A stretch of DNA of 8,723 nucleotides from Bryobacterales bacterium (GTDB lineage Bacteria > Acidobacteriota > Terriglobia > Bryobacterales > Bryobacteraceae). The notes under the pieces are model-generated. The model saw only the letters and a list, made by a program, of their open reading frames with translations. It ran no database searches and was not told the origin of the DNA. The stretch is from assembly GCA_003154855.1 (NCBI GenBank), contig PMEV01000373.1:1-8723 (forward strand), in the 5' to 3' direction. Below, piece by piece: positions 4,728 to 8,723 of the stretch (positions are counted from its first letter, which is position 1; the number at the start of each line of letters is the position of its first letter). Position numbers and translations under genes: made by a program.

Positions 4728-7043
4728 ATGAGGAACGCGGTAAAGTTGTCCTGCTATGCGCTGCTCGCGCTTTCAATCGTCACCGGGGTCTCGTGCAGCC
4801 GGGATCCCAACGTGGTCAAGGTGAAGTACCTTGAGAACGGCAACCGGTACTTCGATAAGGGCCAATACAAAGAGGCCTACATCATGTACCGCAACGCCTT
4901 GAAGAAGGACATGAAGTACAGCGAGGCATACTACAAGGTGGCGCAGACCGAGCTGAGAATGGGGCGCCCGCTCGACGCTTCCCGGGACTTCCGCCGCGCC
5001 ATCGATACCAATCCCAAGAGTGAGGGGGCCAGGATACAGCTTGGAGAGCTCTACCTGCTCGCCTACCTGTCCCACAGATCCGGCGGACAGAGCCTGGTGC
5101 CCATGATCAAGGCGCTCTCCGACGAACTGCTGAAGCTGAATCCGAAGTCCGCTCCCGGATTGCGCATGCGGGGTTACCTGGAGATGACCGGCAACCAACT
5201 CCCGGCGGCGGTCGCGACCTTCCGGCAGGCCAACGAGATCGCTCCTCTGCACCCCGAGATCGTACACCCTCTGGTGCAGGTGCTGTTTGCCTCGGGCGAG
5301 AACGCCGAGGCCGAGAAGCTGGCCCGGCAGTTGATCGAGAAGCAGAAGACCTTCGGCCCCATCTACGACTTGCTCTACCAGCAGGCGATGCGAGACAAAC
5401 GACTCTCGGACGCCGAGAGCATCCTCAAACTGAAGATCGCCAACAACCCCGCCAACGGCGACTATTTGCTGCAGCTCGCGCGTCACTACCAGGTCCTCGA
5501 CCGCAAGGAGGATATGCGGGCCGTCCTGGAGAAGGTAGGCTCCAAGAACTATGTCGGCGGCCGCATGAAGGCGGGCATCTTCTACCGCGGAATCCGCGAT
5601 TTCGACAGCGCCCTGCGGGAGTACCAGGAAGGCGAGAAGGAAGACCCGAAACACAAGGCCAGCTACGACAAGACCATAGCGGAAGTGCTGGTGGCCGAGC
5701 GCCGGCTGCCGGAGGCGGTCAAAGTCCTGGATGCGGTGTTGAAGGACAATCCCGCCGACGATCAGGCCAAGGCCATGCGCGCCGCGCTGCTGATCGAGAC
5801 CGGCAACCCCAAGGAGGTGCAGATCGCCGTCGAGGAGCTGCAATCGGTGGTCACCCGCATGCCGGCTAATCCGGTGCTGCGTTTCAACCTGGGACGGGCG
5901 CAGATGGTGCTGGGTCACATCGAGCAGGCCCGGACGCAATTCCAGGAAGCGGTGAAACTCCGGAAGGATTACGTGGCGCCCCGGCTGGCGCTGGCCCAAC
6001 TGAATTTCTACTATCGTCACGACTGGGGCCAGGCCCTGCAATACTCCGACGAGGTGCTGGAAATCGATCCGCATAACCTGGCCGCGAGACTGATGCGCAG
6101 CTCGGCGCTGGCCGCGGTGGGGAACCACGACGAGGCCCGTAAGGAGCTGGCCGAGACCATCAAGGACCACCCGAATTCCCGGGAAGCCCACGTGCAGATC
6201 GGCCTGCTGGATCTCTCCGAGAAGCGTTACCCGGAGGCGGAATCCGAATACCGCCAGCTCTACCAGCAGAACCCCGACGAACTCAAAGCGGTTCAGGGAC
6301 TCGCCGAGACCTACGCCCAGGAGGGGCAAGTCGGGAAGGCCATCGATCTGCTTCAAAAGGAGCTGGCCAAGCATCCCGAGCGCGTGGAAATACGGATGCT
6401 GTTGGGCAACCTGGCCTTTCGCACCAAGAATTACGACGTGGCGATCCAGGACTATCGGGAACTGCTGAAGGCCCGCCCCAACGCCGGCGAGGTTTACGTG
6501 CTTCTGGGCGAGACGTATCGCCTGAAGGGCGACATGAACCCGGCCGCGGAGGCCTTCCGTAATGCCGTCAAGCTGCGGCCGAACGATCCCATCCCTCATC
6601 TCCGGCTGGCCTTGCTGCTGGACCAGCAAGGGGAGCGTGCCGTGGCGCGCCCCATCTACGAGCAGGTCCTGAAGATCGAGCCGGACAACGCGGTCGCGCT
6701 AAACAACGTCGCCTACATGATGGCGGAGGGCGGGGAAGACCTCGACCAGGCGCTGGCCCTGGCTCAGCGCGCCAAGCAGAAGCTGCCCGAGAATCTCGAC
6801 GTCGCCGACACCTTGGGCTGGATCTACATCAAGAAGAACCTCAGCGACAACGCCATTCAGGTCTACCACGACCTGCTGGCCAAGCAGCCCAATCGATCCA
6901 CCTTCCGCTATCACCTGGGCATGGCGCTCTACCAGAAGGGCGACCGGGTGCAGGCCAGGAAGGAGCTTGAGACGGCGCTGCAGAATCATCCCACGAAGGA
7001 TGAAGAGGCCAAGATCCGCGAGCTGATGGGTAAGCTGGGGTGA
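4728..7043 (+). CDS. TPR-repeat lipoprotein-like protein, PrsT type
   Basis: The protein has 771 residues. The N-terminus is a signal sequence with a candidate lipidation cysteine, C23, in LSIVTGVSCSRD. The -3 residue is Gly rather than Leu/Val, so the lipobox is slightly atypical. From residue 30 to the end it is almost wholly tetratricopeptide repeats: for example KYLENGNRYFDKGQYKEA (33-50), REAHVQIGLLDLSEKRYPEA (485-504), VYVLLGETYRLKGDMNPAA (589-607) and a final unit near 727-752. A distinctive late block, ALNNVAYMMAEGGEDLDQA (657-675) followed by DTLGWIYIKK, is common in long envelope TPR proteins. The lipoprotein start with dense TPRs resembles the PEP-CTERM-associated lipoprotein PrsT, typically somewhat longer. 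It probably acts as a periplasmic scaffold; binding partners unknown. No strong Shine-Dalgarno precedes ATG 4728 (GGTGAAG is 12 bases away). It overlaps the next gene by four bases. Confidence 0.88.
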   Translation: MRNAVKLSCYALLALSIVTGVSCSRDPNVVKVKYLENGNRYFDKGQYKEAYIMYRNALKKDMKYSEAYYKVAQTELRMGRPLDASRDFRRAIDTNPKSEGARIQLGELYLLAYLSHRSGGQSLVPMIKALSDELLKLNPKSAPGLRMRGYLEMTGNQLPAAVATFRQANEIAPLHPEIVHPLVQVLFASGENAEAEKLARQLIEKQKTFGPIYDLLYQQAMRDKRLSDAESILKLKIANNPANGDYLLQLARHYQVLDRKEDMRAVLEKVGSKNYVGGRMKAGIFYRGIRDFDSALREYQEGEKEDPKHKASYDKTIAEVLVAERRLPEAVKVLDAVLKDNPADDQAKAMRAALLIETGNPKEVQIAVEELQSVVTRMPANPVLRFNLGRAQMVLGHIEQARTQFQEAVKLRKDYVAPRLALAQLNFYYRHDWGQALQYSDEVLEIDPHNLAARLMRSSALAAVGNHDEARKELAETIKDHPNSREAHVQIGLLDLSEKRYPEAESEYRQLYQQNPDELKAVQGLAETYAQEGQVGKAIDLLQKELAKHPERVEIRMLLGNLAFRTKNYDVAIQDYRELLKARPNAGEVYVLLGETYRLKGDMNPAAEAFRNAVKLRPNDPIPHLRLALLLDQQGERAVARPIYEQVLKIEPDNAVALNNVAYMMAEGGEDLDQALALAQRAKQKLPENLDVADTLGWIYIKKNLSDNAIQVYHDLLAKQPNRSTFRYHLGMALYQKGDRVQARKELETALQNHPTKDEEAKIRELMGKLG

Positions 7044-7753
7044 ACCGGGATCCCGTCACTTCGGCCGCGCGCCCGGCCGGGCCGGCCGTTGAGGTGTGCA
7101 ACGAGAAGCGGAGCTGGCCGTACGTCGTCCCGTTCGCCACGCTGATGCTGTTCCTGGGCCTGGGCGAGATTCTGCCAGGGGGCGCCACGTGGGGCTATCC
7201 GCTGCGCACGGTTGCGGTCGCCGCCGTGCTGCTGGCCTGTAGCCGTCATCTGATCCGCCTCCGTCCGTCGCACGGGCTGCTCAGCGTACTGATGGGGATC
7301 GCGGTGTTCGCCATCTGGATCGGTCCCGACCTGCTGTGGCCGGCGTATCGCCACCACTGGCTGTTCCGGAATGCCCTCTTAGGCGGAGCTGGGACGGGCG
7401 CGCCCCGGGCTGGCTGGTGGTTCCTGGCGTTCCGGGTGGGCGGATCGGTGCTGCTCGTACCCATCGTCGAGGAGCTGTTCTGGCGCGCCTGGCTGATGCG
7501 CTGGCTGGTTTCCCACAAGTTCTACGAACTGCCGCTGGGCTATTACGCGGCGCAGGCTTTCTGGGTCAGCGCGCTGCTGTTCGCCTCCGAGCACGGCATC
7601 TACTGGGACGTCGGGCTGGCCGCCGGCCTGGCCTACAACTGGTGGATGGTGCGCACCAGGAGCCTGGCCGACTGCATCCTGGCCCACGCGGTCACCAACG
7701 CCTGCCTGGCCGCCTACGTCCTGCTGGCCGGCCGCTGGGAGTACTGGCTGTAG
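7040..7753 (+). CDS. CPBP-family intramembrane protease (CAAX-protease-related, exosortase-associated type)
   Basis: The 237-residue membrane protein starts at GTG 7040, whose last two bases begin the TPR gene's TGA, so translation is probably coupled; no strong Shine-Dalgarno is needed. An internal GTG at 7094 is an alternative. About seven hydrophobic segments are seen. The three catalytic motifs of the CPBP/Abi (Rce1-like) glutamic proteases are intact: E144-E145-x3-R149 (PIVEELFWR), F181-x3-H185 (FASEH) and H216-x3-N220 (HAVTN). The wording around them (ELPLG after the first motif, GLAAGLAYN, and the ending YVLLAGRWEYW) recalls the CAAX prenyl protease-related family found near PEP-CTERM/exosortase genes. 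It should cleave a membrane-embedded substrate; substrate unknown. It ends one base from the convergent galactokinase gene. Confidence 0.9.
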   Translation: MNRDPVTSAARPAGPAVEVCNEKRSWPYVVPFATLMLFLGLGEILPGGATWGYPLRTVAVAAVLLACSRHLIRLRPSHGLLSVLMGIAVFAIWIGPDLLWPAYRHHWLFRNALLGGAGTGAPRAGWWFLAFRVGGSVLLVPIVEELFWRAWLMRWLVSHKFYELPLGYYAAQAFWVSALLFASEHGIYWDVGLAAGLAYNWWMVRTRSLADCILAHAVTNACLAAYVLLAGRWEYWL

Positions 7754-7754
7754 G

Positions 7755-8723
7755 CTACGCGACTTCGCAGGCGCCGGCCGAAGGTTTGCAGCGGTAGATC
7801 TGCGGGACGATTCCGAAGCGGGCCTGGTAGGCTTCGCGGACGCCCGCTTCGAAGGCCGCCACCGCCTCAGGCGCCACCAGGTTCACGGTGCAGCCGCCGA
7901 AGCCGCCGCCGGTCATGCGCGCTCCGAATACGCCGGGAACGCCGAGGGCGGTATCCACCAGGAAGTCCAGCTCCTCGCAACTGACCTCGTAATCGTGCTG
8001 CAAGCTGCGGTGGGAGGCCACGAAGAGTTGGCCCATGGTTTTGAGATCGCCGGCATTGGAGGCGGCCATGAAGGCCTCCACGCGCGCGTCCTCGGTGACC
8101 ACGTGCCGCGCTCGCTGGCGCGCCGGCGGCTGGATGCGCCCGGCGGCGGCTTCGAACATGGCGACATCCACGTCGCGCAGGCTCTCCACCGAGCCGATAG
8201 CCGCCACCGCCTCGGCGCACTCGCGCACGCGGTTGCGATAGGCCGACTGGCCGAGCTCGTGCTTCACCATCGTATTCACCGCCAGGATCTCGACGCCCTC
8301 CGGCAGGTGCACGATTTCGTGCTCCAGGCTGCGGCAATCGATCTTGACGGCGGCGCGCTCGCGGCCGAACACGGAGATGTACTGGTCCATGATGCCGCAG
8401 GGCATGCCCACGAACTCGTTCTCGGCCCGGCGGCAGAGTTTGACCAATTCGAGCTTTTCCAGGGGACGCCCGGCCAACAGCGCCAGCGCGGTGGAGGTCT
8501 CGAGCGCGGCCGAGGAACTGAGGCCGGAACCCACCGGCACCGTGCTGTGTATGAGGAGGTTCGTGGGCGCGACCACGAACCCGGCGCGCACCAGTTGCTG
8601 GGCCACGCCGGCCACGTAGTCGCCCCAATCGTGCGCCGGCTGGAGCGCCCCCAGATCCGCCACGTCCCACTCCCGCGACTGATCGAGGTCCTCCGACCGG
8701 ACGCGCAGCAGGCCGTCCGAGCC
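7755..8723 (-). CDS. galK: Galactokinase, partial (N-terminus beyond the window)
   Basis: This enzyme phosphorylates galactose at C1 with ATP, the entry step of the Leloir pathway, in the cytoplasm. The frame is open to the right edge, giving 322 residues plus stop; upstream codons read GSDGLLRVRSEDLDQSREWD, so a GTG at 8663 is internal, not the start. About 60 N-terminal residues, including the substrate-binding GEHTDY-type motif, lie outside. Visible features are the GHMP ATP-binding loop VPVGSGLSSSAALE (about 62-75 of the partial), the catalytic Asp in CGIMDQYISVFG (near 113), the SAYRNRVREC helix, and the glycine-rich motif GARMTGGGFGGCTV (about 267-280). All are intact, so the enzyme should be active. 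It is convergent with the protease gene, with one base between stops. Confidence 0.96.
   Translation of the reverse strand, partial: GSDGLLRVRSEDLDQSREWDVADLGALQPAHDWGDYVAGVAQQLVRAGFVVAPTNLLIHSTVPVGSGLSSSAALETSTALALLAGRPLEKLELVKLCRRAENEFVGMPCGIMDQYISVFGRERAAVKIDCRSLEHEIVHLPEGVEILAVNTMVKHELGQSAYRNRVRECAEAVAAIGSVESLRDVDVAMFEAAAGRIQPPARQRARHVVTEDARVEAFMAASNAGDLKTMGQLFVASHRSLQHDYEVSCEELDFLVDTALGVPGVFGARMTGGGFGGCTVNLVAPEAVAAFEAGVREAYQARFGIVPQIYRCKPSAGACEVA

Noticed and set aside
4773..6629. 618-residue minus-strand frame opposite the TPR gene
   Set aside because: Its Leu/Gly/His/Gln-rich pattern mirrors the TPR periodicity on the other strand; it is not an independent gene.
8661..8663. GTG at 8663 as the galactokinase start
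   Set aside because: The frame continues upstream with family-like sequence (SEDLDQSREWDVADLG) to the window edge, and the N-terminal substrate-binding motif would be missing.

Overview
The window is GC-rich (about two thirds G+C by eye) and densely packed with protein genes. I see no rRNA, tRNA, CRISPR array, transposase or integrase. High GC, a signal-peptide-bearing DinB protein, a long TPR lipoprotein-like protein coupled to a CPBP/CAAX-type protease, and an outer-membrane TolC protein together suggest a Gram-negative bacterium of the Acidobacteriota type (Bryobacter/Solibacter-like). That placement is inference from gene style, not from a marker gene.

Left part (1-2061, minus strand): a two-gene operon reading leftwards. 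The first gene encodes a 499-residue protein with a C-terminal PD-(D/E)xK nuclease-like core and an unrecognised N-terminal region. Nine bases later comes a hydrophobic-tailed protein cut by the left window edge. A 157-base, unusually AT-rich gap with three inverted repeats (2062-2218) separates this operon from rightward genes.

Centre-left (2213-2694, plus strand): two tandem copies of a gene for a small protein of about 68 residues with two membrane segments. They are 51/70 identical in protein and share an almost identical ribosome-binding leader. Many silent differences between them show that both were kept under protein-level selection. Two perfect hairpins follow, then a TolC-family outer-membrane protein (2780-4060) with no visible pump partners. 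It converges with an exported DinB-fold protein (4057-4533, minus); their stop codons share the palindrome CTAG.

Centre-right (4534-7753): a 194-base gap with tandem GC hairpins leads into a 771-residue TPR protein resembling the PrsT-type lipoproteins of PEP-CTERM/exosortase systems. It is translationally coupled (GTGA overlap) to a seven-helix CPBP protease of the CAAX-protease-related type that accompanies those systems. This pair is the best candidate for part of an envelope protein-sorting or exopolysaccharide module, although no exosortase is in view.

Right edge (7755-8723, minus): galactokinase, complete at its C-terminus and missing its N-terminus beyond the window. It ends one base from the protease gene.
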